DNA of 46,277 bases from a bacterium (GTDB taxonomy: Bacteria; Hydrothermota; UBA3073; JACQXS01), in contig JAUWHX010000072.1 in the NCBI GenBank assembly GCA_030605695.1, positions 1-46,277 on the forward strand, in the 5' to 3' direction. The stretch's first letter is position 1, and every line of letters starts with the position of its first letter. The position numbers and the translations under genes were made by a program. The notes beneath the pieces are model-generated. The model searched no databases, was not told the origin of the DNA, and was given only the letters and a program-made list of their open reading frames with translations. Positions 8,372 to 17,284 of the stretch are shown here, piece by piece.

Positions 8372-9484
8372 TTAACTATATTCTCGCCAGACTTCTTTTA
8401 GATAAAAGTTAGCTAACTTTATATTTATTTCCGGGTCTTTCCTACAATCAGGGCATACAGAAACTGAAAACCCATAATCTCCGAAATACTTGCTACTTAC
8501 ATACTTTTTTCCGCAAAAGAAGCATTTCCCTGTTGTTTGTTGTTCTAAAGAAAAGAGAGTGTGGGTGTGGAATGAAACCTTCTTCCCCCTTTTGTATTTA
8601 TTGAGAATAACAGAGGAGATATTTTTTGAACACTCTTTACAGACAGGCACTGAGAATTGTGAATTTGGCATTGTAAGCTTTGAACAAAAAAAACATTCAA
8701 CTATTTTAGCTTTTTTGTATGCTATTACTAATGAAAGCCCCCCAAATATTCTTAATGGAGTCTGCTCTAAAAAATCTAAAAATGGAAAGAGGAACCCTTT
8801 AATTTTTCTTAAAAATCTCAACTTGTTAAAAGTTTTAAATAATGCATACACAGGATACTTTAAAGAGATAGTGGCATAGTCTATTACCTCAAAGCCTGCA
8901 TTTCTCGCAAAATCAACCAATTCCTTTACAGAATACTCATATTGGAAAAGAATTTCCTGAGAGACTTTTGGCTTATATAAGCTTAAACTTGATAGCAAGA
9001 ATTTAACCAAAAGTTTAATTTTGTTTATTTGAGATAATAAAATGGTATGAAAAGAATATCTATTTGGTGTAGATATTATTGCAATTCCGCCATCTTTAAG
9101 TATCCTATTAGCTTCTTTTAACGCATCTTCCGGCCCTTCTTTGAAATGTTCTATAACTCCAAGTGAAATATATCCTGAAATAGAATTATCAGGTAACGGA
9201 ACACTTCTAACGTCTGCACATATAAACTTATTATTGCATTTATTAACTCCTGCCCAATTTTTACAAGAAATCAACCCCTGTAGTGAGACATCTATTCCTA
9301 TTATATTAAATCCTAAATCTGAAAGATAAAATACATATCTTCCTAAACCACTTCCTGCTTCTAAATTTGTCCCATTTCTGGGTAAATATTTTAATATATA
9401 CTGCCTTCCACTATAAAAGTCTCTCATCTGAATTTCCCGGTCAACAGTCCGAGAAAACCAGACATCATCCCACTCTTTTGACAT
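8372..9484 (-). CDS. SAM-dependent methyltransferase with C-terminal zinc-knuckle-like region
   Basis: Residues 1-250 are a class I methyltransferase: NLEAGSGLGRYVFYLS is motif I, GIDVS the acidic residue after strand 2, and LGVIEHF the next motif. Residues 255-370 are unusual. They carry two CxxC pairs of pairs (CFFCSKL...CKEC and CFFCGKKY...CPDC), which would make two zinc knuckles. AGGA lies 4 nt before the ATG. The gene sits in the polysaccharide run, so a sugar or small-molecule methyl acceptor is likely, but the zinc region could point to another partner. Confidence is high for the fold and low for the substrate. Confidence 0.78.
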   Translation of the reverse strand: MSKEWDDVWFSRTVDREIQMRDFYSGRQYILKYLPRNGTNLEAGSGLGRYVFYLSDLGFNIIGIDVSLQGLISCKNWAGVNKCNNKFICADVRSVPLPDNSISGYISLGVIEHFKEGPEDALKEANRILKDGGIAIISTPNRYSFHTILLSQINKIKLLVKFLLSSLSLYKPKVSQEILFQYEYSVKELVDFARNAGFEVIDYATISLKYPVYALFKTFNKLRFLRKIKGFLFPFLDFLEQTPLRIFGGLSLVIAYKKAKIVECFFCSKLTMPNSQFSVPVCKECSKNISSVILNKYKRGKKVSFHTHTLFSLEQQTTGKCFFCGKKYVSSKYFGDYGFSVSVCPDCRKDPEINIKLANFYLKEVWREYS

Positions 9485-9634
9485 TTTCCTAATTTTTTCT
9501 ATTTCTACTATCAGTTTTACGAAATACCAAAAGTATTTGTATGAGGAAAATGGATTGCAAACATACTATTAGAATAAGAAAGTTAGTATTGTAAATTTTA
9601 CCCAATCCGGTTCAGGTGAACTTTTGCTGTATTC

Positions 9635-11167
9635 TCACTTGATTTTATCAGTTACATCAATGAATTTACAGCGTCGTTTAATATGAGAAAAATAGCTCTT
9701 ATCTTCTAATAATTCATAACTTACATTGAAATAGTAGTTGAAAATTAGACGAAAAGTATTCACCGGTGTTATGGAGTCATACAAAAAGTCCTTAGCATTA
9801 TCAGGTAAGTAATAGGCATTCAATATTTCTATCCTTTCTTTGAGCATTTCTTCACTGAGTTGCTCCTCCATACCACTCTCTAACATTTTTCCCCATATAT
9901 ATCCAGGGCCGTGATCTGATTGCAAAATGATAATTGGTGGAGTTTCTGCTTTTGATAATATTTCCTCAATAAGTTCTTTGACTTTCTTACTAACGAAGAT
10001 TAACTGGTCTAAATAACGTTGTTTATCTTCCCAAGTCTCTGGTGCCATCTTAAGTTCTATATCTTTCACTGACTCACCGTTTGGACCAAATAAATAAGGA
10101 GGATGAGGAGCAAGAATATGAGCAAAAACGAACTTTGGTCCTTCGATGCTATATTGCACTTCGGCAAGCTGGGAAAAAATGCGTAGCACTCTTCCTCTGG
10201 CAGGTCCAATAAAATGACTTTCAAAAGCTCTTAGCATAGTTGTTCGAATTAATACCATTAGAAATTCATTTAATTTACCACAATGAACATTCCTATCTGC
10301 ATATCTATTATAATCTGTTAATGAACAGCCAGACCTGAAATTCACAAACTTATACCCCCTTTCTCGCAGAAAACGTATTACTTTGCTGTATTTAATCATC
10401 TGAGAAGCTATCTTACAATATTCAGACTCTGTGTGATTTAGCACATTAAGGTATTCCATGTTCAAGGAGGATGCTAACGATAGGAAAGTATACATATAAT
10501 TAGTTCGGCTCTTAGTAGCTACATAAAAACCTTTATCATTCAAATAATCAATGAATTCTTGATTATCATAACCATAGATTTCCTTCAGTGTGCTTGAACT
10601 CGCATATCCGTCCAAAATGATATAATAAATGTCTGGAAATGTATCTGTTTCTGTTGAATCTATTGTAACAGCTTTTCTCTTTTCCATACTTCTATTATTC
10701 TGCCAAGTAACCTTTGTTTTGGACCTATAAGCCCCAATATTGATTAGAGAAATTACAATCATAGAACCAGCTACGACATTTAATAAGTTTGTGAAATTAT
10801 GTAAATTTCTGCGTGTCTTTATAGAAAAATAAACACCAAGAATAAAAAATATAATCACTACAGGAAAAAGAATTTTATTAGGTCCAATAATTATCCTCCC
10901 CGTAGCAAAACGGAAATCCCCCATAGCATTAGTAAAATGTCCATAGGAAAAAAATAGTAATAGAAAAAGAGAGGTAATTAATCCTGCTTTTTCTTTACTT
11001 TTTAAAATAAAATTCAATAATAAAAACAAAAGAAGAGAGAAAATAATAGTAACAGCTATTAAGATAAGAACTTCATTTAATAAAACATATCCTATGTTAT
11101 GGGCATATAGAAATAGAACAGGATATACTGCAAAGAAGAGAGGATAAATAATAATTGTTTTTTTCAT
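9635..11167 (-). CDS. Membrane-anchored alkaline-phosphatase-superfamily (sulfatase-like) enzyme
   Basis: The first ~150 residues contain about five membrane segments and the remainder is a sulfatase/phosphotransferase fold facing outward. FPDIYYIILDGYAS carries the metal-binding aspartate, a Ser/Thr-rich stretch follows where the nucleophile would lie, HILAPHPPY supplies a histidine and LQSDHGPG the DHG metal motif. This architecture is shared by LTA synthases, phosphoethanolamine transferases and related uncharacterised enzymes. The ATG overlaps the stop of the upstream methyltransferase gene by 4 bp (ATGA). It may decorate the surface polysaccharide with a phospho-group, or hydrolyse one; the sequence alone does not separate these. 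Confidence 0.72.
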   Translation of the reverse strand: MKKTIIIYPLFFAVYPVLFLYAHNIGYVLLNEVLILIAVTIIFSLLLFLLLNFILKSKEKAGLITSLFLLLFFSYGHFTNAMGDFRFATGRIIIGPNKILFPVVIIFFILGVYFSIKTRRNLHNFTNLLNVVAGSMIVISLINIGAYRSKTKVTWQNNRSMEKRKAVTIDSTETDTFPDIYYIILDGYASSSTLKEIYGYDNQEFIDYLNDKGFYVATKSRTNYMYTFLSLASSLNMEYLNVLNHTESEYCKIASQMIKYSKVIRFLRERGYKFVNFRSGCSLTDYNRYADRNVHCGKLNEFLMVLIRTTMLRAFESHFIGPARGRVLRIFSQLAEVQYSIEGPKFVFAHILAPHPPYLFGPNGESVKDIELKMAPETWEDKQRYLDQLIFVSKKVKELIEEILSKAETPPIIILQSDHGPGYIWGKMLESGMEEQLSEEMLKERIEILNAYYLPDNAKDFLYDSITPVNTFRLIFNYYFNVSYELLEDKSYFSHIKRRCKFIDVTDKIK

Positions 11168-12540
11168 ATCTTTATCATTAAATACAAAATTCTTTCAGAA
11201 TCTTTTATCTTTACGAAGTTTTGTATTGTAAAATATTTTCCAAACTCATTCTCAAAAGCTTGCTGTGTATAGTCAGTAAAAATGTCTTCTCGTGTTGATA
11301 GAAGTCTTTGTACCTGCGAGTCACTTTTTGGGATGAATTCAATAATAAGTGAATTACATATTTTGCCAAAAAAGTTAGCAATTTTATAAAGTGGCAGATT
11401 ATTGGAAATAGCCAAATGATGAATTAAAGCAAGGGCAAACACTGTATCTGCGAGACCACGTTCCAGGATAGACATTCTTTCTTGATTTTCCCAGCCAATA
11501 CTTGGTGATGGATTGGTCAAATCAAGCAATAAAGGAAGAATATTGAGTTCACGATTCTCTACACATTCAAGATAATTCTTCTCCACAGCAACAGGGTCAA
11601 TATCAAAAGAGATAGTTTGAATTCCACGGGTGCTCGCAATACGGCTAAATATACCTACATTTGCACCAAGGTCCCAAACAGTTTTTGGATTAATCTTGTC
11701 TAAGAATTCAGTTATAAGCTGTTTTTTATGCTGAAATGCATCTTCAGAGTAATTAGTATCTTCATAGTAATTAGTCCATTCGGTAGCTTGAGGTTGCCAG
11801 TTCAGTTTGTTGACAAGAGTTTTTAAACTGTCAATGAGTCCAGTGAAAGACAAGCGACTCATTTTACGACTACTTGTATTTACAATTTTATCAGCAAAGT
11901 ATCTTTGGCTTTTAGCATGAAGGTGAATGTGAGACAACAAGGAAAACTTGAAACGAGTGCGAAATGGAAGAAGTGAGCTTGCCAAATCCAGAGGGACTCC
12001 ATCTATATAAACTCGTAGTAATTGGTTTAATCGAATATCCCTATAACTCATAAGTAATAAAGGTGCAAGAAAATGTTGACAGAATTGTCTATACGCAACC
12101 CAGGGCTTACCCTCACGATACTTCTCGAAAGAAAGTGAATCAATGAATATGAATTTGCCTTTTCTAAATTGTATATTGTAAGCACTACAATCTTTCAGTG
12201 ACATACCAAACTCCAGTGCTTTTATCTGAATCCTAAGTGTAGTTAAAGCTGCATTCTTCAATTGACTAAAACACCACTCGTATGGATATGATATAAATTG
12301 TATTGGTTCTGGCTTGATTATTTTATAAGCCTCATCAGAGCTTGCATACTCTATATCAACTTCCTTATGAGGAATTAATAAATCAGTATTTACAAGTGAT
12401 TTATATAAACCAGACTTAATTAGATAGTCATAGTTTTCTTTGTAAATGATGTTTACTTGGCGATAAATTGAACCATCTTGGTGAAAGAGGAATCCACTGG
12501 GGTCACGAAACGAGCTTGGAATACTTTCATTAGTTTTCAT
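11164..12540 (-). CDS. Class I SAM-dependent methyltransferase (NoeA-like)
   Basis: The N-terminal ~230 residues have no clear catalytic motif but contain GKFIFIDSLSFEKY and a hydrophobic helix. The C-terminal half is a methyltransferase: TVWDLGANVGIFSRIAS (motif I), SFDIDP (acidic loop) and FALALIHHLAI. This two-part form resembles nodulation protein NoeA-type methyltransferases found in polysaccharide clusters. It overlaps the upstream small membrane-protein gene by 11 bp and the downstream sulfatase-like gene by 4 bp, so all three are probably translated together. Likely substrate: a sugar or lipid-linked glycan, by context. Confidence 0.72.
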   Translation of the reverse strand: MKTNESIPSSFRDPSGFLFHQDGSIYRQVNIIYKENYDYLIKSGLYKSLVNTDLLIPHKEVDIEYASSDEAYKIIKPEPIQFISYPYEWCFSQLKNAALTTLRIQIKALEFGMSLKDCSAYNIQFRKGKFIFIDSLSFEKYREGKPWVAYRQFCQHFLAPLLLMSYRDIRLNQLLRVYIDGVPLDLASSLLPFRTRFKFSLLSHIHLHAKSQRYFADKIVNTSSRKMSRLSFTGLIDSLKTLVNKLNWQPQATEWTNYYEDTNYSEDAFQHKKQLITEFLDKINPKTVWDLGANVGIFSRIASTRGIQTISFDIDPVAVEKNYLECVENRELNILPLLLDLTNPSPSIGWENQERMSILERGLADTVFALALIHHLAISNNLPLYKIANFFGKICNSLIIEFIPKSDSQVQRLLSTREDIFTDYTQQAFENEFGKYFTIQNFVKIKDSERILYLMIKI

Positions 12541-12799
12541 CTTTCTTCTTTCTGGAGAAGATATTTTTTAAAAATATTTTAATTTTCCCCAAAAACATCT
12601 TAACTGCAAACAATAGCCCAAACAAGATACCTATAATCAACTGGAGAATATAACTACCGGTTCCCGGATCAAGATAGGCATAGGCCATATGAGGAAGTAT
12701 TAAATAAAATAAAACAATAAGAATAACCAAAATTGTCAGGTAGCTAAAACATTTCAATCGTTCTTTCCTTAACATAAAATTGACAAGTAAGATAAGCAA
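12530..12799 (-). CDS. Small membrane protein with YLDPGTGS motif
   Basis: An 89-residue protein with two membrane helices around AYLDPGTGSYILQ and a lysine-rich C-terminal tail. Small proteins with a YLDPGTGS loop are often seen in surface-polysaccharide clusters; their function is not established. An ATG at 12775 (MLRKERLK) is a plausible alternative start, giving a shorter protein with a positively charged N-terminus typical of inner-membrane insertion. The gene overlaps the downstream methyltransferase gene by 11 bp. Confidence 0.65.
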   Translation of the reverse strand: MLILLVNFMLRKERLKCFSYLTILVILIVLFYLILPHMAYAYLDPGTGSYILQLIIGILFGLLFAVKMFLGKIKIFLKNIFSRKKKDEN

Positions 12800-12880
12800 A
12801 AGTCCAAAATTTAACCTTTGAACAAATCTTTCAGAGAAACAACTATTAACTATTCTTTCATACGAATCAATTTATGTCAA

Positions 12881-12896
12881 CTCTTAAATTTAAGAG
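12881..12896. promoter_or_regulatory. Perfect 16-bp palindrome beside a TTGACA box
   Basis: CTCTTAAATTTAAGAG is a perfect inverted repeat directly abutting TTGACA (12875-12880, minus strand) upstream of the 12530-12799 gene. The -10 box is weak (AAGAAT at 17 bp). The position would suit an operator or activator site; evidence is position and symmetry only. Confidence 0.35.
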
Positions 12897-12941
12897 ATGA
12901 AATGCATATATCCTTAAATTATTTCCTATTTTCCAAATTTA

Positions 12942-14558
12942 TTACATTTCAACAACATCCCCAACATTTTCCTTGTCAATTTTATACATACTCTCTGTCA
13001 GCCCAACACACATAGCTTTTATAGTTAGATAAGGATACAATATCATAACTCCTCTAGCAAGTATTATTACCCAGTCACTAATATACCAAGCTATAAACCC
13101 TAATATAAAACCTTTGTAAACTGAATTTCTCACATGAGAGAAAATAAAGAATCCTCTTATTATAAACAAGGAGTACAAAAGAATATGGAGGAGAAGTCCT
13201 ACTACTCCCATGGTACTTAAAATGGTGACGAGAGAGCTGTGTCCAAAAACAATGTTCTGAAATGGAACAGTTTTTGTAACTTCTGTCTCAGGGTATAGAA
13301 AACCCATTCCAAACCATAAATTCTTCTTAATTACATGCTCGTAGAATAAACTAAGAGCATTTCTTCTGTACCCATATGTCCCGGAGCAGTAAGCTACTTC
13401 AGAGAATACAGAAGATAATCTCTCTATACCTCCTTTAACCAGCAACTTATGTGAACCATATCTTAAACTTCCTATTAAAACCATTAAACTACCAAATATT
13501 AGTAATCCTGCTAATGTCCATTTAATAAAATTTTTTTTCTTCTTTCGCGATAAAAATAAAAAAACAAGAAAAACAATAACTATTATCTTAATCCAGTAGG
13601 ACCTTCCAAATGTGAAAAAAGTAGCTCCTAAAAGTAAAGATAAACCAATAATAATCCAAATCCTTGTCCTTTTAGATTCTATAATTCCAACTAATCCTAT
13701 AAACGCAGAGCATATAACTCCTGCGAAACCAAAAGAAACATATGAACGGACCAACGGAACTCCCCAAATTCTCCCGCTACTAAGAGGATAAGTTGGAAAA
13801 AGACATAAAGCCCCTCCCGAAATCGCTTGTACAATATACATTACTGAAAAAAGAATTGAAAGTGCAATCATAGCTTTAAGTACAAAGTCAAGCTGTTTTT
13901 TTCTCTGAATACAATATACCGTCGCAAAAAAGAAAGAATAAAAAAAGTAATCCCTTCCGATTCTGAAACTTAGAACAAACGGAGAAGAATACCTTAAACA
14001 AGTAGAAACAATGAATAACAAAATTATACCACAAAATCCAAGTATTGCATACGAAGATACATTTCCGAATATAAATTTAATATTTTCTCTTCGCATAGAT
14101 TCTTTCACTATAAGTGGAATGAATGGAATTAAGAGTAATAAATCTCTTAATTTAAACATCCCTTTTACCCGAAGAAAATCAGAATCAACAAGCGAAAACA
14201 TATTTGTTATTAAAATAATAGATAATAAAAGTATATATTCGGGCTTTTTAAAAAGTAATGCTAAATAAATACTTCCTCCAATTATAGCAATTATCCAGTA
14301 TTTTTCTATTCCTATCATTTTTCCAATGAACCAGCAAATTCCCAACATGAAAATTACTATTAAAATCTCATGCACCATTGGAGACCCCAAATCTATATAG
14401 TCTCGCAAAAACCACAACAAATAAAATCCCAATACTGTTATCAAAAACAAAACAGGAATAATTCCGGATATTTGCTTCCTTAGGACTAAAAACATTCCAA
14501 AGATTAGCAAGATTATTAAGATATTTATCAGTCGAATTTTCTTTAAAACCTCATTCAT
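12942..14558 (-). CDS. O-antigen ligase/polymerase-like membrane protein (Wzy/WaaL family)
   Basis: This 538-residue, highly hydrophobic protein has at least ten predicted membrane segments and a large periplasmic loop in the C-terminal half (about residues 360-450), the usual topology of the O-antigen ligase/polymerase superfamily. GMGFLYPETE and FGHSSLVTILSTMGVVGLLLH match the region where the family has its conserved WGxG and H-x-x-x-L motifs. It lies 17 bp after the Wzc-like gene in the same operon. It probably polymerises or ligates lipid-linked glycan at the periplasmic face; polymerase and ligase cannot be distinguished here. Confidence 0.75.
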   Translation of the reverse strand: MNEVLKKIRLINILIILLIFGMFLVLRKQISGIIPVLFLITVLGFYLLWFLRDYIDLGSPMVHEILIVIFMLGICWFIGKMIGIEKYWIIAIIGGSIYLALLFKKPEYILLLSIILITNMFSLVDSDFLRVKGMFKLRDLLLLIPFIPLIVKESMRRENIKFIFGNVSSYAILGFCGIILLFIVSTCLRYSSPFVLSFRIGRDYFFYSFFFATVYCIQRKKQLDFVLKAMIALSILFSVMYIVQAISGGALCLFPTYPLSSGRIWGVPLVRSYVSFGFAGVICSAFIGLVGIIESKRTRIWIIIGLSLLLGATFFTFGRSYWIKIIVIVFLVFLFLSRKKKKNFIKWTLAGLLIFGSLMVLIGSLRYGSHKLLVKGGIERLSSVFSEVAYCSGTYGYRRNALSLFYEHVIKKNLWFGMGFLYPETEVTKTVPFQNIVFGHSSLVTILSTMGVVGLLLHILLYSLFIIRGFFIFSHVRNSVYKGFILGFIAWYISDWVIILARGVMILYPYLTIKAMCVGLTESMYKIDKENVGDVVEM

Positions 14559-14575
14559 CTCAAATTCTTAGATTT

Positions 14576-16675
14576 TTAGGCTTCTTCCTTAGAGGTGTAA
14601 TAACGATAATAGGAATGATAATGAGGATAGCCATATGGAGCATAACCTGAAGGCACTTTATTAAGAATAACTCCTAATATTTTTGCATTAACACGTTCAA
14701 AATTTTCTTTAGCATGAGAAAGTGCAAGTTTATTTGTCCTATTGGCTTCTACTACAAGTAATACCCCATCAAGCTTTGACGATAAAATAACAGCATCGGT
14801 TACACTTACCACAGGAGGCGCATCAAATATTATATAGTCAAAACTTTCATTCAACTGCTTTATTAAAGCATCCATTTGCTGACTTCCAAGAAGCTCAGAT
14901 GGATTAGGAGGAATTTTTCCTGAGGCAAGTAAATTTAAGTTCTCTATTTTTGTAGAACTAATTACAGAAGACCAATCTACTTTTTTTATCAAAATATCAG
15001 TAACTCCTTTATCTTTTTCTACTCCAAAAACTTTTGCAAGTGTCGGCTTCCTTAAATCTGCATCTACTAACAACACTTTTTTACCAAGTTGCGTCATAAT
15101 TATTCCCAGATTAGAAGCTATTGTTGACTTCCCCTCTTTTGGAACTGAAGAAGTAACAAGAATAGTTTTTGCAGGACAGTCCGGATTGGCAAACCCAACA
15201 TTTGTTCGAATCGTCCTGTAAGCCTCAGCAATAGGTGAATTCCGAGAATGCTCCATTAAATTAGGCTTACTCACTTTCGGTATAGACCCAAATACAGGAA
15301 GATTAACATGAATTCTTATATCTTTGGGAGTTTTAATAGAAGCACCAACATAATCAGCAACAAAAGCACCTCCTATTCCTAATATTATCCCAAAAACTGT
15401 TCCTAATATTAAATTTAATCTCTTCTTCGGCTTTATAGGTGCTTTTGAGGTTCCTGCCCTATCAACTACTCTTACATTACTAACTGTCCCTGCTTCTGAA
15501 ACTTGTGTCTCTTTATAATATCTCATTAGAAGCTCATAAGCAATAGCATTCACTTTTTTTCTTCTCTCTAACTGAGCTAATTCAAACTCTGATGTCGGGA
15601 GAGAATAAAGTTTCTTCTCGTAGTTCTGCTTTATCTCTAAGAAAGCATTTCTCTCTGCTTCTTGAGCAGATACTTCTACTTCTAATTCCAAAATCTTATC
15701 AACTAACTCCTGAGAAGACGAAAGTGGGTCAAGAGAAGGTATTTGTTTGTTGACAATTTTTTTTGTCTCTTCTATAAGTTTTACTTTGGTCCTTTCTATA
15801 CTTTCTTTTAAATCCATAAGCTTTGGGTCACTCTCTAATAAACCTTGAACTAAATACAGAGAATAATCAGTCTCCAAGAATATAAGTTGTCTTCTGAGTT
15901 CAAGAATATAAGGGCTTGAAACTTCGGCAATCTCGTTAACGAGAACTAATTTTTGCTCAGCAAGCTGATTTTTGAGAAAATTTAGACGATTTTGAAGAGA
16001 TTTATAGGTTGCTCCACTACTGTTATAGAGTCTATCAAAATCAGCTAATTCCTCAACTAATTCTGTTACTTCATCCGGAAGTGATACAATCTTATTTTTC
16101 TCCTTGAACTCCTTTATTCTCCTTTCTGATTCCTCTAAATTAGACTGCACCTGTGGAATTTGTGCCTCTAAAAACTCTCGTCGTTCCGCAATTCCTTTCT
16201 TGATAGAAGAAAGCTGTTCTTCCATGAAAGCATCTACTATTGCATTTGAAACAGCTACAGCTTCCCTTGTAGTCCTACCTATCCCATCGACTTTTATTAT
16301 ATCACTGTCCATTACAGGATTAATTGACCTCCGCAAAAGTAAACTTTCAGCAGGCTCGGGACGATTTAAAAAGGAGAAATTAAATCCTGCATCTTTTAAT
16401 TTATCAACTGCTCTTTCTGCTACAGCTTTACTATTCAGTATCTCACAATAATTCCTAATATTCACAACCGGATAATAAAATCGCGAACCTCTGAAAGGAG
16501 AACCCGCAATGCTTCCAGGTTCCATCATTACCGTAGCAGTTGCTTTATAAACTTTTGGAACAGAAAAAGTATAAATAATGGTAGCACCAAGAGTTACTAA
16601 AAAGATACTAATAACTACCCATCTTTTCGTGAATATTACATACAAATAATCCTGAAAAGTTATTTCTTTATCCAT
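14576..16675 (-). CDS. Wzc-type chain-length regulator and BY-kinase
   Basis: This 699-residue protein fuses a Wzz domain and a bacterial tyrosine kinase. A membrane helix near residues 15-35 is followed by a long coiled-coil periplasmic region (about 60-400) and a second membrane helix near 425-445. The kinase has Walker A SSVPKEGKST near 509-518, Walker A' VLLVDADLRK at 534-543 and Walker B YIIFDAPPV at 614-622. The C-terminus carries eight tyrosines between 678 and 693, the expected autophosphorylation cluster. Its partner SLBB protein is encoded 8 bp upstream. It should control polymerisation and export of the polysaccharide. Confidence 0.92.
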   Translation of the reverse strand: MDKEITFQDYLYVIFTKRWVVISIFLVTLGATIIYTFSVPKVYKATATVMMEPGSIAGSPFRGSRFYYPVVNIRNYCEILNSKAVAERAVDKLKDAGFNFSFLNRPEPAESLLLRRSINPVMDSDIIKVDGIGRTTREAVAVSNAIVDAFMEEQLSSIKKGIAERREFLEAQIPQVQSNLEESERRIKEFKEKNKIVSLPDEVTELVEELADFDRLYNSSGATYKSLQNRLNFLKNQLAEQKLVLVNEIAEVSSPYILELRRQLIFLETDYSLYLVQGLLESDPKLMDLKESIERTKVKLIEETKKIVNKQIPSLDPLSSSQELVDKILELEVEVSAQEAERNAFLEIKQNYEKKLYSLPTSEFELAQLERRKKVNAIAYELLMRYYKETQVSEAGTVSNVRVVDRAGTSKAPIKPKKRLNLILGTVFGIILGIGGAFVADYVGASIKTPKDIRIHVNLPVFGSIPKVSKPNLMEHSRNSPIAEAYRTIRTNVGFANPDCPAKTILVTSSVPKEGKSTIASNLGIIMTQLGKKVLLVDADLRKPTLAKVFGVEKDKGVTDILIKKVDWSSVISSTKIENLNLLASGKIPPNPSELLGSQQMDALIKQLNESFDYIIFDAPPVVSVTDAVILSSKLDGVLLVVEANRTNKLALSHAKENFERVNAKILGVILNKVPSGYAPYGYPHYHSYYRYYTSKEEA

Positions 16676-16683
16676 ATTTTTAA

Positions 16684-17211
16684 TTACTCTCTCTCAAAAA
16701 ATAAATAGTAAACATTTACTACGAGTGCTATTTGTGAAATGACCCTTATGGTGCTTGAAAACCAATGTGATGCGTCCTTATGAATAACAATAGTATCACC
16801 CCGTTTAAGCACAGGGATAGAGCTTATATCCCCAGTTTTCATATACTTTCTCAAATTCACAATAATAACTTCTGGATTAGGATTGCTTCTTACAAGTTTA
16901 ATCTTTTTAAGCTTTGCATCCTCTGTAGGACCTCCTGCAAAAGATATTAACCCAATAACATCGGTGGTCTTTGGCACAGAATACATTCCAGGTCTCAAAA
17001 CCTCCCCCCATACTTGAACATTTATTTGTAATCCTTTGTCTGCACCAAGATAAACATAGTATTGAGCTCCAGTGCCATGAGGCATTACCGCTGAAGGGAA
17101 AGGCTCATTTATCCTTTCTGCATACCCAATTCCACACAGAAAAGGAACATAAACAGATAAAGAATATGCAAAAGCAATAGAGAAAAAAATTATTTTGAGT
17201 GGATTTCTCAT
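16684..17211 (-). CDS. SLBB-domain polysaccharide export protein
   Basis: A 175-residue protein with an N-terminal signal peptide (hydrophobic core at about 6-30) and an SLBB domain (INVQVWGEVLRPGMYSVP, then IGLISFAGGP, then ILKRGDTIVI analog VLKRGDTIVI), ending in a hydrophobic helix. It is shorter than classical Wza proteins and lacks a clear poly-export domain, so it may be an accessory periplasmic or membrane-bound partner of the Wzc-type kinase that follows. It heads the operon. A TTGACA/TAAAAT promoter lies only 9 nt upstream of the ATG. Confidence 0.8.
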   Translation of the reverse strand: MRNPLKIIFFSIAFAYSLSVYVPFLCGIGYAERINEPFPSAVMPHGTGAQYYVYLGADKGLQINVQVWGEVLRPGMYSVPKTTDVIGLISFAGGPTEDAKLKKIKLVRSNPNPEVIIVNLRKYMKTGDISSIPVLKRGDTIVIHKDASHWFSSTIRVISQIALVVNVYYLFFERE

Positions 17212-17220
17212 ATTTTTAGT

Positions 17221-17248
17221 ATTTTAACCCAAAAGAAACATCTGTCAA
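17221..17248 (-). promoter_or_regulatory. Promoter of the polysaccharide operon
   Basis: Minus-strand TTGACA (17243-17248), 16-bp spacer, TAAAAT (17221-17226), then 9 nt to the ATG at 17211. A nearly leaderless transcript is predicted. Confidence 0.65.
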
Positions 17249-17284
17249 CTTATTTTTGAGAAAACTCCCAAAAAACTCCATATT

